From Desulfitibacter sp. BRH_c19 (GTDB taxonomy: Bacteria > Bacillota > DSM-16504 > Desulfitibacterales > Desulfitibacteraceae), in NCBI GenBank assembly GCA_001515945.1, contig LOER01000033.1, positions 124,001 to 188,000 of the forward strand: a stretch of 64,000 nt of DNA, read 5' to 3'. The notes beneath the pieces were generated by a model, which was not told the DNA's origin, did no database searches, and was given only the letters and a program-made list of their open reading frames with translations. Shown here piece after piece: positions 17,009 through 25,532 of the stretch. Each line of letters starts with the position of its first letter. Position 1 is the first letter of the stretch. A program made the position numbers and the translations under genes.

Positions 17009-17589
17009 TACCTTTCACCTCTGCCTTTTCTGTAATGGTTAGGGGTATAGCCAGTCTGCTCTTTAAAGCATTTATAGAAATTAGATAGGCTATTAAAACC
17101 TGTCATGTAGGCAATATCAAGAATTTTTACTTCTGTTTTTTCCATCAATTCTACCCCCTTAGTTATTCTTAATTTAGTAATATATTGTGAAATGGTAAGA
17201 CTAGTATGATATTTAAACAATCTTGTCAAATGATTTCTGCTAATTCCCAGCTGTTTTGAAATATATTTTAAGTCTATTTGCTTATTATAATTTGCATTAA
17301 ATATGCCTTTAGCTTTTTTAACTAGATCTAAATCCGGCTGAAAAGTTATTTGATCAGGACAGCACTTTTTGCATGGTCTAAATCCTTCTTCCATAGCCTT
17401 TATTGCGTGATCAAAGAATACCACGTTTTCACGAACAGGGGTTTTTGCTCTACATGAAGGACGACAGAAGATCCTTGTAGTTTTTACACCATAGAAAAAC
17501 AGACCGTCATAGCTTGCATCACAACTTACAAGAGCTTGCCACTTCTCATTATTAGAAATTTGATTAGAAATTTGCAATAGTCTTTTCAT
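17008..17589 (-). CDS. adaA: AdaA-type methylphosphotriester sensor / AraC-family regulator
   Basis: The N-terminal Ada zinc domain is complete: SCDASYDGLFFYGVKTTRIF, then CRPSC, and later RPCKKC, giving the four Zn-binding Cys including the methyl-acceptor. A C-terminal AraC HTH pair follows (LGISRNHLTRLFKYHTSLT, then KILDIAYMTGFNSLSNFYKC). Methylation of the acceptor Cys turns such proteins into activators of alkylation repair genes. I chose the ATG at 17589, with AAGG 8 nt upstream, over the ATG at 17598, which abuts the site. It is translationally coupled to ogt, which is broken here, so the regulon may have lost its repair enzyme at this locus. Confidence 0.88.
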   Translation of the reverse strand: MKRLLQISNQISNNEKWQALVSCDASYDGLFFYGVKTTRIFCRPSCRAKTPVRENVVFFDHAIKAMEEGFRPCKKCCPDQITFQPDLDLVKKAKGIFNANYNKQIDLKYISKQLGISRNHLTRLFKYHTSLTISQYITKLRITKGVELMEKTEVKILDIAYMTGFNSLSNFYKCFKEQTGYTPNHYRKGRGER

Positions 17590-17603
17590 TGCTCTCATCC
17601 TTA

Positions 17604-18278
17604 TTAGTGGGCGTCTATGAAGCCTTGCAATTCATTATGCCATGCGTCAGGTTCAATAGTGCCAAGCGAAGTATTTTCATCAAACAAAAGATCAATTATA
17701 TACCGTGGTTTTTTACCACCGATATGCATTGATTTTATACAAGAAACACAGTAAACTACTACATTATCACAAGGCATTTCTTTTGCACGTTTTTTCATCT
17801 GTCCTTTTGCCTTATCTATCTGATCCTTTGTCTGTTCTTTAGGTAATGCTCTGTAAAAGCTGTCCCCGCAACATACCGATTTGGTTCGAGTATTTGTGGG
17901 TTCAACAACTTTTATATTCATTCTTTCAAGGAGTTTTCTAATTGTTAAATGTACCCTTTCCTCTGTACGTGTAGGGCACGCATCATGTATAGTCATTTCT
18001 ATACCATTATAATTAGGAAATGAAAAGGTTTTACTTTGGGCTAATATTTCCCAGAGTGATATGGTGGAAAATCCTTCATAAAGTTCTCTGTATCTTCTGT
18101 CACAGCCTGGACAGATATTGATGACCTGTGTTTTACTTTCAAGATTTGGTTCATGTCTGCAACATGTTAAGTGTTCATGTAGCTCTCCTAACTCTTTTTT
18201 CAAAAAATCTAATATTTTTTCAGCAAGCTCCGGCTTATAGATCATAAGTGCACAACCTGGTGCATAAACTTGTCTCAA
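17604..18278 (-). CDS. CCG-domain (heterodisulfide reductase subunit B-like) Fe-S protein
   Basis: This protein of about 224 aa has two cysteine-rich blocks of the CCG family: GCALMIYKPELAEK with LTCCRHEPN and CPGCDRRY; then HDACPTRTEE, SVCCGDSFY and YCVSCIKSM. In HdrB-type proteins such motifs bind unusual Fe-S clusters and act in disulfide or electron-transfer chemistry; stand-alone versions are common in anaerobes. The TTG at 18278 is the likely start, since AGAGGAG lies about 8 nt upstream; in-frame codons further upstream overlap that site. It lies 14 nt upstream of adaA, which may be chance co-transcription. The partner protein is not visible. Confidence 0.8.
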   Translation of the reverse strand: MRQVYAPGCALMIYKPELAEKILDFLKKELGELHEHLTCCRHEPNLESKTQVINICPGCDRRYRELYEGFSTISLWEILAQSKTFSFPNYNGIEMTIHDACPTRTEERVHLTIRKLLERMNIKVVEPTNTRTKSVCCGDSFYRALPKEQTKDQIDKAKGQMKKRAKEMPCDNVVVYCVSCIKSMHIGGKKPRYIIDLLFDENTSLGTIEPDAWHNELQGFIDAH

Positions 18279-18425
18279 GATTACCACTCCTCTAGTTACT
18301 ATCACAATCCTATTTTACATGAAATACAACACTAATTCTTCCTACATTTCACCAAGTAATTTTTCCATTAAGAACAACCAGCAAAAATCAACCAACAAAA
18401 CCTTCGCCAGTCAAAATACTCTCAA

Positions 18426-18554
18426 TCACGATGACAATTTTCCTATGGCCTCTTCTGCACTTTCCAAGGGTACGTAGGTTTTATTTTTACCAGAATGAAA
18501 GTAGTTCTCCCCATGTGCTTTTTTCAAGCGGCATTTTGCAGAGAATGTTCTCAT
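18426..18554 (-). pseudogene. Unassigned 42-codon frame, probably a gene remnant
   Basis: The minus-strand frame reads MRTFSAKCRLKKAHGENYF, and later KTYVPLESAEEAI. It looks protein-like in composition but has no ribosome binding site, and I do not recognise it. The rest of the 18306-18593 gap shows no gene. Confidence 0.25.
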
Positions 18555-18593
18555 CTTTAAAAAAGCGATTCCCGCGTCGAACCCCTTATCTAT

Positions 18594-18652
18594 ACATAAA
18601 CAAAAAAACCAGCCCCATAAGCTGATTTTGCGAACTCCTATCCGAGTTCATC
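18594..18652 (-). repeat. Degenerate third copy of the ssrA 3' end and terminator
   Basis: The segment starts like the two other copies (an ATAAACAAAAAAACCAGCC block and an AGCTG stem). It then carries CGAACTCCTATCCGA, matching the tmRNA T-arm region CGAACTCCTGTCCGA with one change. The part between is deleted relative to the tmRNA end. It lies about 75 bp before the DUF421 gene and may be an old attachment-site scar. Confidence 0.45.
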
Positions 18653-18726
18653 CAACTATAACTATGTGTAACCTTTCAAGTATAGGAGAAACTAAAATAT
18701 AGTGACACATTAGGAGGGCAATAACT

Positions 18727-19482
18727 ATGATTATATTTTTTAAAGTACTGACTTTATATCTAATAGGCATTGCTACTATGAGAATATTAGGCAAGTCCAC
18801 AATAGTACAAATGACACCTTATGATTTACTTGCTATTATAATTATTGGCACAGTTGTTTCAGAACCCTTAATTAGTACAGAATATGTGCCAACATTAATT
18901 TCTTTAGGAATTCTCACAGTATTACATATAGCTTTTGCACGGCTAACACTAACTTCTATGGGTAAAAAGCTATTCTTAGGCGAGCCTACTCTACTAATTA
19001 AAAGCGGTCAAATCGTAGAAGATAATTTAGAAAAGACAACAATATCCCTTGCCCAATTATTATCAATTTTAAGGAGCAAAGGATACCCCAAAGTGTCGGA
19101 TATTGATTATGCAATACTTGAACCAATTGGAGAACTTAGTATTCTTCCCAAAGTGGAAAACACACCTATCACCGTTGGGCATATGGGTATTTCTATTATA
19201 GATAAAGGTTTACCAATTGCGGTAATTATTGACGGCAAAATCCAAGAACGAAATTTAGAATTGTTAAATCAATCCGAAAAATGGCTTCTTAGGCAGTTGA
19301 AGAAAAAGAGTGTTAAAATTGAAGATATTATATATGCCTTTGTGCCCGAAAGAACAAAAGAGCTAGAAATTAGTCTCCGTCAAGAAGCATCTCATGAAAA
19401 TGCTAAGCCTAAAACTAAAACATCAATCATCAGTCTGATGAAAGTTGTATATTCAATTCTTAAAACAATTCGGAAGACATAA
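18727..19482 (+). CDS. DUF421 (YetF/YcaP) family membrane protein
   Basis: This 251-aa protein has three N-terminal transmembrane segments (about residues 2-20, 33-50 and 57-74). The family signature MRILGKSTIVQMTPYDLL is present, then a soluble C-terminal domain with EPTLLIKSGQIVEDNL, ISLAQLLSILRSKGY and DIDYAILEPIGELSIL. The family is widespread in spore formers, where relatives are spore-membrane proteins; the biochemical role is not established. AGGAGGG is placed 8 nt before the ATG. The gene is bracketed by tmRNA 3'-end copies at 18594-18652 and 19588-19670, so it may have arrived as an ssrA-integrated islet. Confidence 0.88.
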   Translation: MIIFFKVLTLYLIGIATMRILGKSTIVQMTPYDLLAIIIIGTVVSEPLISTEYVPTLISLGILTVLHIAFARLTLTSMGKKLFLGEPTLLIKSGQIVEDNLEKTTISLAQLLSILRSKGYPKVSDIDYAILEPIGELSILPKVENTPITVGHMGISIIDKGLPIAVIIDGKIQERNLELLNQSEKWLLRQLKKKSVKIEDIIYAFVPERTKELEISLRQEASHENAKPKTKTSIISLMKVVYSILKTIRKT

Positions 19483-19587
19483 TAGAGATATAACCAACAT
19501 TTTTAAATGACCTAGCAATACCCTCTCAAATAGTAGTTTGTGGAGCTGGAATACTGTGTGGCACAATCCCATCGAAACCCTCTTTTG

Positions 19588-19670
19588 CACAAACAAAAAA
19601 ACAGCTTATTTCAGCTGATTTTGTTTACATATTTGGTGGAGACGAGGAGAATCGAACTCCTGTCCGAAAG
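19588..19670 (-). repeat. Second copy of the ssrA 3' end (putative attachment site)
   Basis: Positions 19634-19670 reproduce the last 37 bases of the tmRNA gene (21488-21524) with one mismatch, ending in CCA. The downstream AACAGC/GCTG terminator hairpin (19596-19616) is duplicated too. With the true tmRNA end it brackets a 1.8-kb segment holding only the amino-acid permease and a small frame. tmRNA 3' ends are standard integrase targets, so this is read as an att duplication; no integrase is present. Confidence 0.75.
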
Positions 19671-19691
19671 CCTTCAAACCAGTCCCAATTA

Positions 19692-21158
19692 TTATTTCTG
19701 TTCTCTATCTTTTTCTGGTCGCTCAGGTAGGAATTCTTCTGAAAACTCCATATATGTTTGTGGCGTAAGAGTTTTTAAAGGAGTAATAGGTACCTCTTCA
19801 AGGGTCTTCCCTTTACCGTCAACATATCTTTTAGACAATATCTTCTTGCCAAGGAATATTCCTAAATAAAAGATAGTTAAAATCATTCCTGCCAGTAAAC
19901 CGTATCCTTGTCCGGGAACTAGAGGCATGCTGAATATAATGCCAACTAGACTGATGATTGCTATCCACGAAGTAAATGGATAACCTGGTAGTTGACATTT
20001 CCCCTTAGGTGGGCAACCATTTTTCTTTCGAAATTTATGATGGGTCGCTAAAATAACCACATACGTAAAAAGAAGAGAAAATCCACCTGAACTAACTAGA
20101 AAAATATATACCTTTTCTGGCAAGACAAATCCAAAGAATAACCCTGCAAGCATCGCAGCACCAGAAAAAAGAATTCCTCTGTAAGGAATCTCACCTTTAT
20201 CTTTTAGCCAATGTGGCGCATGTCCCTCGTCAGCAAGAGATCGTATCATCCGCCCTAGGCCAAACATAGCTGCAAGCATAGTAGAAAGGATTGCCGTTAT
20301 AAGAACGATATTCATTACCCTTCCCGCCCAGCTTAAATTCCATGTGGTTAATGCCAATACCATTGGGCTTTTTTCTTCTGTAAGTTGATTAGTAGGGATC
20401 AGCGGCAAAAGGACGACTATGACTGCTATGTAAAGACCAACGAGACTGATTACAGTATAGTTTATAGCTCTTGGAACAATTCTATTTGGATCGTTTGTCT
20501 CAGAAGCAGCCAATCCAATGATCTCAAAACCAGCGTACGTAAACATAACTATAAGCATACTCCCAGCTATTCCTCCAATCCCACCGGGAAACAAATCGCT
20601 TTGTCGTAAAGCCCCCATTCCAACTTTTGGTACATCCAGAGCAATCCCCAAAATCAGGAAGGCACCTAAAATAATAAATCCAACAATGGCTAGAAGTTTA
20701 ATCGCAGCCAAACCACTCTCCAGTTTAGTTAGCTTTTCAGCCCCCAGTAAATTTAGCAACGTAACCGCAACAATTATAATCGAGCCTATCAGTAGTAAAG
20801 AAACACCCGGTAACCATGCCCGAAGAAAAATCGATACTGCTGTTGCTTCACTAGACATTGCAAGTGCAATCCCTGTCCAATAAACCCACCCTACCACAAA
20901 TCCCAACCCTGGCCCGTATGCTCTTTCTGCAAAGGTTCGAAAAGACCCTGGCGCTGCATCGGCTACTGTCATTTCTGATAAGGCAAAAAGTATAAAATAT
21001 ACTAAAACACCTCCAAGCATGTAGGAAATGACAACACCCGGGCCTGCTGCGCCGATTGCTACCGAAGATCCAAGAAAAAAAGAACCCCCAACCACCGTTC
21101 CCAATGCCATCATGGCAAGTTGTCCTGCTGATAATCCTTTTTGATGTTTTTTCATCAT
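19692..21158 (-). CDS. APC-superfamily amino acid permease
   Basis: This 488-aa protein has about 12 hydrophobic helices. The first-helix signature is GTVVGGSFFLGSSVAIGAAG, followed by ALSEMTVADAAPGSFRTFAE and a helix-6 GFEIIGLAASET. These identify an APC-type amino-acid/cation symporter or exchanger in the cytoplasmic membrane; the substrate cannot be told. The start ATG at 21158 (or 21155) follows TGAGGTG. The stop lies 22 bp from the duplicated tmRNA end, and the gene is the only full-length one between the two copies, so it is likely the cargo of an islet. Confidence 0.9.
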   Translation of the reverse strand: MMKKHQKGLSAGQLAMMALGTVVGGSFFLGSSVAIGAAGPGVVISYMLGGVLVYFILFALSEMTVADAAPGSFRTFAERAYGPGLGFVVGWVYWTGIALAMSSEATAVSIFLRAWLPGVSLLLIGSIIIVAVTLLNLLGAEKLTKLESGLAAIKLLAIVGFIILGAFLILGIALDVPKVGMGALRQSDLFPGGIGGIAGSMLIVMFTYAGFEIIGLAASETNDPNRIVPRAINYTVISLVGLYIAVIVVLLPLIPTNQLTEEKSPMVLALTTWNLSWAGRVMNIVLITAILSTMLAAMFGLGRMIRSLADEGHAPHWLKDKGEIPYRGILFSGAAMLAGLFFGFVLPEKVYIFLVSSGGFSLLFTYVVILATHHKFRKKNGCPPKGKCQLPGYPFTSWIAIISLVGIIFSMPLVPGQGYGLLAGMILTIFYLGIFLGKKILSKRYVDGKGKTLEEVPITPLKTLTPQTYMEFSEEFLPERPEKDREQK

Positions 21159-21294
21159 TACACCTCAATCTTATCTTTCCAAATAGTATCTGCAACTCGG
21201 GGTCTGACTACTCAACAATCAACATTTCTTTAAATATATCCCCACTTTAAGGGCATCCCTTTATTGAGGAAATTAGTATTCATGTGTCTCTGAA

Positions 21295-21417
21295 ATGAAA
21301 AAACACCAAATTAATAAAATTCTAAATGGAAGAAATAAGGGATTTAAAGAGTTGGAGGAAGAAATACTGAAGCTAGAGAAAAATAGAATACAGGACGTGA
21401 TTGTAGCAATTTTATAA
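21295..21417 (+). CDS. Small hypothetical protein (40 aa) in the ssrA islet
   Basis: The plus-strand frame MKKHQINKILNGRNKGFKEL continues as an amphipathic Glu/Lys/Leu-rich helix and ends QDVIVAIL. No good ribosome binding site is visible. It could be the tail of a decayed gene of the integrated segment. I do not recognise it. The rest of 21159-21446 holds nothing else that I can support. Confidence 0.25.
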   Translation: MKKHQINKILNGRNKGFKELEEEILKLEKNRIQDVIVAIL

Positions 21418-21446
21418 TGGACATCGAATCCCTCATTTTACACAAA

Positions 21447-21472
21447 CAAAAAACAGCCCTATTTCAGCTGTT
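21447..21472 (-). terminator. tmRNA terminator
   Basis: On the minus strand, 15 nt after the tmRNA CCA end, AACAGC pairs with GCTGTT around an 8-9 nt loop and is followed by TTTTTGTTTG. Its duplicate accompanies the copy at 19588-19670. Confidence 0.8.
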
Positions 21473-21487
21473 CCCATTTACATATTT

Positions 21488-21843
21488 TGGTGGAGGCGAG
21501 GAGAATCGAACTCCTGTCCGAAAGAGTACCCACAAGAGCTTCTACGAGTGTAGACTATAATTTGGTGTTTCGCCTCTCGCTGCGCCTATAGACAGGCTCA
21601 GCAGTCAGCTATCCCGATTTATTTCCCCAATTGACTATCAGGAGGTGGTCATTGGGTAGCCCGTTCATTTGACACCCAGGTCTTTCCCCACGGACTTAGG
21701 AAAGTTGGATGAGCTGCTATTAAGCAGCTAAAGCGTAATTATCTTTGCCAGTTAATTGGCTTTTCCACTGTTTAACGAGATCAAGTGGAATCTCGACTCG
21801 CTACTCATGCTCATACATCCCCCGTCGAAACCAGTACGCCCCC
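21488..21843 (-). ncRNA. ssrA: Transfer-messenger RNA (tmRNA)
   Basis: The 356-nt minus-strand gene has both conserved ends of the tRNA-like domain: 5' GGGGGCGTACTGGTTTCGAC and 3' GGACAGGAGTTCGATTCTCC, then GCCTCCACCA with encoded CCA. The internal tag frame ends GKDNYALAA-stop, with GGC as the inferred resume codon, giving the tag A-GKDNYALAA once the tRNA-borne Ala is added. Together with SmpB it rescues ribosomes stalled on broken mRNA. smpB lies 87 bp upstream in the same orientation. Confidence 0.97.
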
Positions 21844-21875
21844 ATGAATGAAATATTTACTATTTTATATACCCT

Positions 21876-21904
21876 ATTATATCATAAAATCAACAATACT
21901 TCAA
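21876..21904 (-). promoter_or_regulatory. Promoter of ssrA
   Basis: TTGAAG (21899-21904) and a perfect TATAAT (21876-21881) are separated by 17 bp on the minus strand. Transcription would begin about 25 nt before the mature 5' end, leaving a leader for RNase P to remove. It allows ssrA expression independent of smpB. Confidence 0.75.
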
Positions 21905-21930
21905 TTTTCCTACCTAGTAATTGTCAAAAA

Positions 21931-22395
21931 TTACATTTTTTGTCTTTCTCTTAGTGCTTTGGCAACTTGTCGCTCAGCATCTTTTTTAGCTAAGTCATCC
22001 CTCTTATCATATAGTTTTTTACCTTTTGCCAGGCCTATTTCTACCTTAACTCTATTCTTCTCATTAAAGTATAGTTTTATTGGAACAAGGGTTAATCCCT
22101 TTTCTCTAGTTTTACCCCATAAGCGCATTATTTCTTTCTTATGCATTAGTAGTTTTCTATCACGTACTGGGTCATGATTAAAATGGCTAGCCTTATCATA
22201 TGGGCTAACGTGCATGTTAGACAGGATAAGCTCTCCATTTTGAATGTGAGCATAGCTATCCTTAAGATTGACTCTACCAAGCCGCATTGATTTTACCTCT
22301 GTACCCTGCAAGGCAATACCTGCCTCGAAGGATTCTTCAATGAAAAAATCATGGCGAGCTTTTCTATTATCTGTAATTACTTTTCCAAATGCCAT
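21931..22395 (-). CDS. smpB: SsrA-binding protein
   Basis: This 154-aa protein is full length for SmpB. It has the N-terminal NRKARHDFFIEESFEAGIAL, then GTEVKSMRLGRVNLKDSYA, the oligonucleotide-binding barrel residues HVSPYDKASHFNHDP, and a basic C-terminal tail (KGKKLYDKRDDLAKKDAER) that enters the mRNA channel. It binds tmRNA and delivers it to stalled ribosomes. A GGGGTG site precedes the ATG. In many Firmicutes smpB follows rnr; here rnr is 13 kb away, on the far side of the pyrimidine operon. Confidence 0.96.
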   Translation of the reverse strand: MAFGKVITDNRKARHDFFIEESFEAGIALQGTEVKSMRLGRVNLKDSYAHIQNGELILSNMHVSPYDKASHFNHDPVRDRKLLMHKKEIMRLWGKTREKGLTLVPIKLYFNEKNRVKVEIGLAKGKKLYDKRDDLAKKDAERQVAKALRERQKM

Positions 22396-22737
22396 TTAAA
22401 CACCCCATTGTGAGTACTATCTCTACTTAATTACCCCTCCATAAGTTAGCCCTGTCAATGGATTTTTCCAAACCAGGGTCAAATGTAGGTAACATTTATT
22501 ATATAATTATTTAATCAAAAATGTCAAGTTCTATTTCTTCCTTTCCTTGTAGCCGCACAGGAAAATTCCTTTAGCTATATAAACCTCGTAAGATGACTAG
22601 ACAATTATTAAATGCAACAAATTATGTTGTAACTTTTTTCTTTCTTAAGAAAACTGTAAGAATTATGATAGTAGAATCTTAGAAAATATATGATATTATG
22701 CTAATGAGATATCTCAAAAGGGTTTAGGAGTGAAAAC
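22396..22737. other. Intergenic region between smpB and the response regulator
   Basis: No gene is supported. A short dispersed-repeat-like piece (AACCAGGGTCAAATG, about 22472-22486) is present; it resembles other GGTC-containing gene-end repeats in the window. The promoters of the two divergent genes must lie here, but I see no unambiguous -35/-10 pair. Confidence 0.4.
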
Positions 22738-23436
22738 ATGTACAATATTCTTGTGGTTGATGATGAAAAAGAAATAACAGATGCAATGGAGGTATATTTA
22801 AGGAACCAAAATTACAATGTTTTTAAAGCATATGATGGGCAAGGGGCACTTAGCATTTTTGAAAAAGAAGAAATTCACCTGATACTGATGGATATTATGA
22901 TGCCAGTATTAGATGGTATCAAGACTACCATTAAAATAAGGGAAAAAAGTACAGTACCCATTATTATGCTCTCTGCAAAGTCAGAGGATATGGATAAGAT
23001 TTCTGGTTTAAATATTGGAGCCGATGATTACATTACCAAGCCATTTAACCCATTAGAGCTATTAGCAAGAGTTAATTCAAATCTTAGAAGATACACAAAT
23101 TACTCAAAAATTTTAACTAATGGCGCGACAGATGAGGAAAATATCATAAAGATAGGCGGAATCGATTTAAATGATGCAAATAAAGAAGTGCTTGTAGACG
23201 GCAAAGCTGTCAAAATAACCCCAATAGAATATAAAATTCTATATTTGCTGATGAGGAATCCCAATAGAGTATTTTCCATAGAAGAGATATATGAAAAGGT
23301 CTGGAATGAACCAGCATACAATCCAGATACAGTAACAGTTCATATTAGAAGGATTCGCGAAAAAATAGAGATTAATCCGAAGGAACCAAAATATTTGAAG
23401 GTGGTGTGGGGCATTGGATACAAATTCGAACAATAG
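22738..23436 (+). CDS. OmpR/PhoB-family response regulator
   Basis: This 232-aa protein has a receiver domain with the acidic pocket VVDDE, phospho-acceptor Asp52 in LILMDIMMPVLDG, and the conserved Lys in DDYITKPFNPLEL. A C-terminal winged helix follows, with TPIEYKILYLLMRNPNRVFS and DTVTVHIRRIREKIE. It overlaps the following kinase gene by 23 nt, so the pair forms a two-component system. The pairing and kinase style resemble VanR/VanS-like systems of Clostridia responding to envelope stress. TAGGAGTG precedes the ATG by about 6 nt. Confidence 0.93.
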   Translation: MYNILVVDDEKEITDAMEVYLRNQNYNVFKAYDGQGALSIFEKEEIHLILMDIMMPVLDGIKTTIKIREKSTVPIIMLSAKSEDMDKISGLNIGADDYITKPFNPLELLARVNSNLRRYTNYSKILTNGATDEENIIKIGGIDLNDANKEVLVDGKAVKITPIEYKILYLLMRNPNRVFSIEEIYEKVWNEPAYNPDTVTVHIRRIREKIEINPKEPKYLKVVWGIGYKFEQ

Positions 23437-25459
23437 GTTAACAGCTACTACATGGGGAACATTGCTAATCATCTTAATACTAACAGTTATCTCTGTAGGT
23501 ATTTATGCACCTATAAAGGACTATGCTTTTAAGGATGATACGCAGCAATATCTAGAAAGTGACAATTTTGTCCTTACATTAACAGATTTAACAAGATACT
23601 TAAACCAACCAGAAGATCAGTCTTATTATCATAGATTTGAAAACTTAAAAAATATTAAGTACTATATTGGTCATGTGGATGCGGATGAAAATAAAACCAA
23701 AGTTATAAGTAATATATCACTTATATCAGATGATACTAACAGCAAGCTGCGGCAAGAGATAAACAACAGCCAGTTTTACTTGCAGGTAAAATTTGATGAA
23801 AAGGGTAATTCCACAATAGAAAGCTCACAAGGAAATGGATTTAATAAAGATTTTTTTATAAATAGATTATTAAGCCGAAGTGAAAATGGATTGGAAGAAT
23901 ATGCAAACTTAGAAATCGCTTATACAATACCGAAAAATATAGGTCAATATGATGATATTTTTACCTATGAGGTTAAATCATACAATTTAGTCCAATATAT
24001 GATTTTGATTTTAACAATAGGTGCAATAAGCATTCTTCTGTTAACTGTTATAGCGTTTGCCATACCTTATTCTTCACAAAAAAGGGTTTCTATCATTAGG
24101 GTTTTTAATAAAATGTTTTTGGAACTTAAATTGTTAGCTTGGTTTCCTGGTCTCTTTTTAACATTCGGTATACTTCCAACCGGCTACAATCCTAATCGTG
24201 CTACTGACTATGTGCATATAATTTATGATGCTAATCAATATTTTTATTTAATTGGAATACCTGTGACATTTGCATTGAGTTTACTAATCTATTTAAGCAT
24301 TTGCTATATCAAATATGTCTATAATGAAGGAATTAAAGAAGGACTGATTAAGAATAGTTTCATCGGTAAAGCATTCTTCTATGCAGTTGACAATATAAAG
24401 AAACTATCTGAACAGGTCATCGAGATCGATATGGCCAAGGAATATCATAAAAAATTCATGATGCTGTTGGGAATTAATTTGCTCACATTATGGATTATTG
24501 CCTCAGCTGGTGCTCTAGGTCTAATTCTGGCTATAGTTTATACCATCTTCTTATTTAAATATTTTATAAAAATGCTTGATAAGGTTAGGACCTTAAACTT
24601 TGCTACCAAACAACTGGCACAAGGAAACTTTGACATTGTCCTTGAGGAAGATTTCGGCATCCTAAACCCAATCTCCAAAAACTTAAGTAATATTAAAGAT
24701 GGATTTAAAGTAGCAGTTGACAAAGAAGTAAAAAGTCAAAATTTAAAAAATGAGCTTATTTCAAATGTGTCACATGATCTTAAGACTCCTCTAACATCTA
24801 TTATTACCTATGTAGATTTATTAAAAAATGAGGATACCACTAATGAGACTCAAAGGGAATATATCGATGTACTTGATAAAAAGTCTCATAGATTAAAGGT
24901 GCTCATAGAGGATTTATTCGAGGCAAGCAAGGCAAGCAGCGGCAATGTTGAACTCTATTTAGAAGAATTAGATATAGTAGCCTTGCTTAGGCAAACCCTA
25001 GGAGAACTAGAAGAAACGATAAATAATAGTTCCCTGGATATTAAAGTTAACGCGCCAGAAACCAAGATTATCTGCAAATTAGATGGCAAAAGAACATATA
25101 GAGTATTTGAAAATATTATGAGTAACATCTTAAAATATTCTATGCCAAATTCAAGGGTATATATCGATGTTTTAGAAAACGAAAAAGAAGTAAGCTTTAT
25201 ATTTAAAAACATTTCTGCCTATGAGATGAATTTTGATGCGTCTGAAATAACAGAGCGTTTCACAAGAGGAGATGAGTCCAGAACTACCGAAGGCTCAGGA
25301 CTTGGGCTGGCAATAGCAAAAAGCTTGGTAGAACTACAAAACGGCAGTATAACCATAACTATCGATGGTGATTTGTTCAAGTTGATACTCAGCTTTAATA
25401 AGTCACCAGGAAAACCAGAAGGAATCGATGAAGCAGATAACAGTATTGCAGAAGCTTAA
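23414..25459 (+). CDS. Membrane sensor histidine kinase, partner of the upstream regulator
   Basis: This 681-aa protein has a transmembrane segment at residues 12-31 and an extracytoplasmic sensor of about 160 residues. Further membrane helices lie between about 195 and 390, and a HAMP-like linker contains LAQGNFDIVLEED. The H box is ISNVSHDLKTPLTSIITYVD (His about 453). The HATPase has an N box of MSNILKYSMPNS and a G2 box of GSGLGLAIAKSL; a classical G1 DxGxG is not obvious. The start is uncertain: a TTG at 23414 overlapping the regulator is the longest choice and has only a weak site (AAGGTGG). No target gene adjoins the pair. Confidence 0.9.
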   Translation: MDTNSNNRLTATTWGTLLIILILTVISVGIYAPIKDYAFKDDTQQYLESDNFVLTLTDLTRYLNQPEDQSYYHRFENLKNIKYYIGHVDADENKTKVISNISLISDDTNSKLRQEINNSQFYLQVKFDEKGNSTIESSQGNGFNKDFFINRLLSRSENGLEEYANLEIAYTIPKNIGQYDDIFTYEVKSYNLVQYMILILTIGAISILLLTVIAFAIPYSSQKRVSIIRVFNKMFLELKLLAWFPGLFLTFGILPTGYNPNRATDYVHIIYDANQYFYLIGIPVTFALSLLIYLSICYIKYVYNEGIKEGLIKNSFIGKAFFYAVDNIKKLSEQVIEIDMAKEYHKKFMMLLGINLLTLWIIASAGALGLILAIVYTIFLFKYFIKMLDKVRTLNFATKQLAQGNFDIVLEEDFGILNPISKNLSNIKDGFKVAVDKEVKSQNLKNELISNVSHDLKTPLTSIITYVDLLKNEDTTNETQREYIDVLDKKSHRLKVLIEDLFEASKASSGNVELYLEELDIVALLRQTLGELEETINNSSLDIKVNAPETKIICKLDGKRTYRVFENIMSNILKYSMPNSRVYIDVLENEKEVSFIFKNISAYEMNFDASEITERFTRGDESRTTEGSGLGLAIAKSLVELQNGSITITIDGDLFKLILSFNKSPGKPEGIDEADNSIAEA

Positions 25460-25492
25460 TATATTCTCTCTCTTTTCAATCTTTACAGATTA

Positions 25493-25517
25493 AAAGCCAG
25501 GTTCATCACCTGGCTTT
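25493..25517. terminator. Bidirectional terminator between the kinase gene and pyrE
   Basis: AAAGCCAGG pairs perfectly with CCTGGCTTT around a 7-nt loop (25493-25501 with 25509-25517). A/T-rich runs lie on both sides. It ends both the rightward two-component operon and the leftward pyr operon. Confidence 0.85.
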
Positions 25518-25532
25518 ACTATTTAATTATAA

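Noticed and set aside
19540-19869. 109-codon plus-strand frame reading VETRRIELLSESLQ
   Set aside because: It is the translation of the duplicated tmRNA 3' end plus the antisense of the permease gene; such frames are a well-known artefact of tRNA/tmRNA ends.
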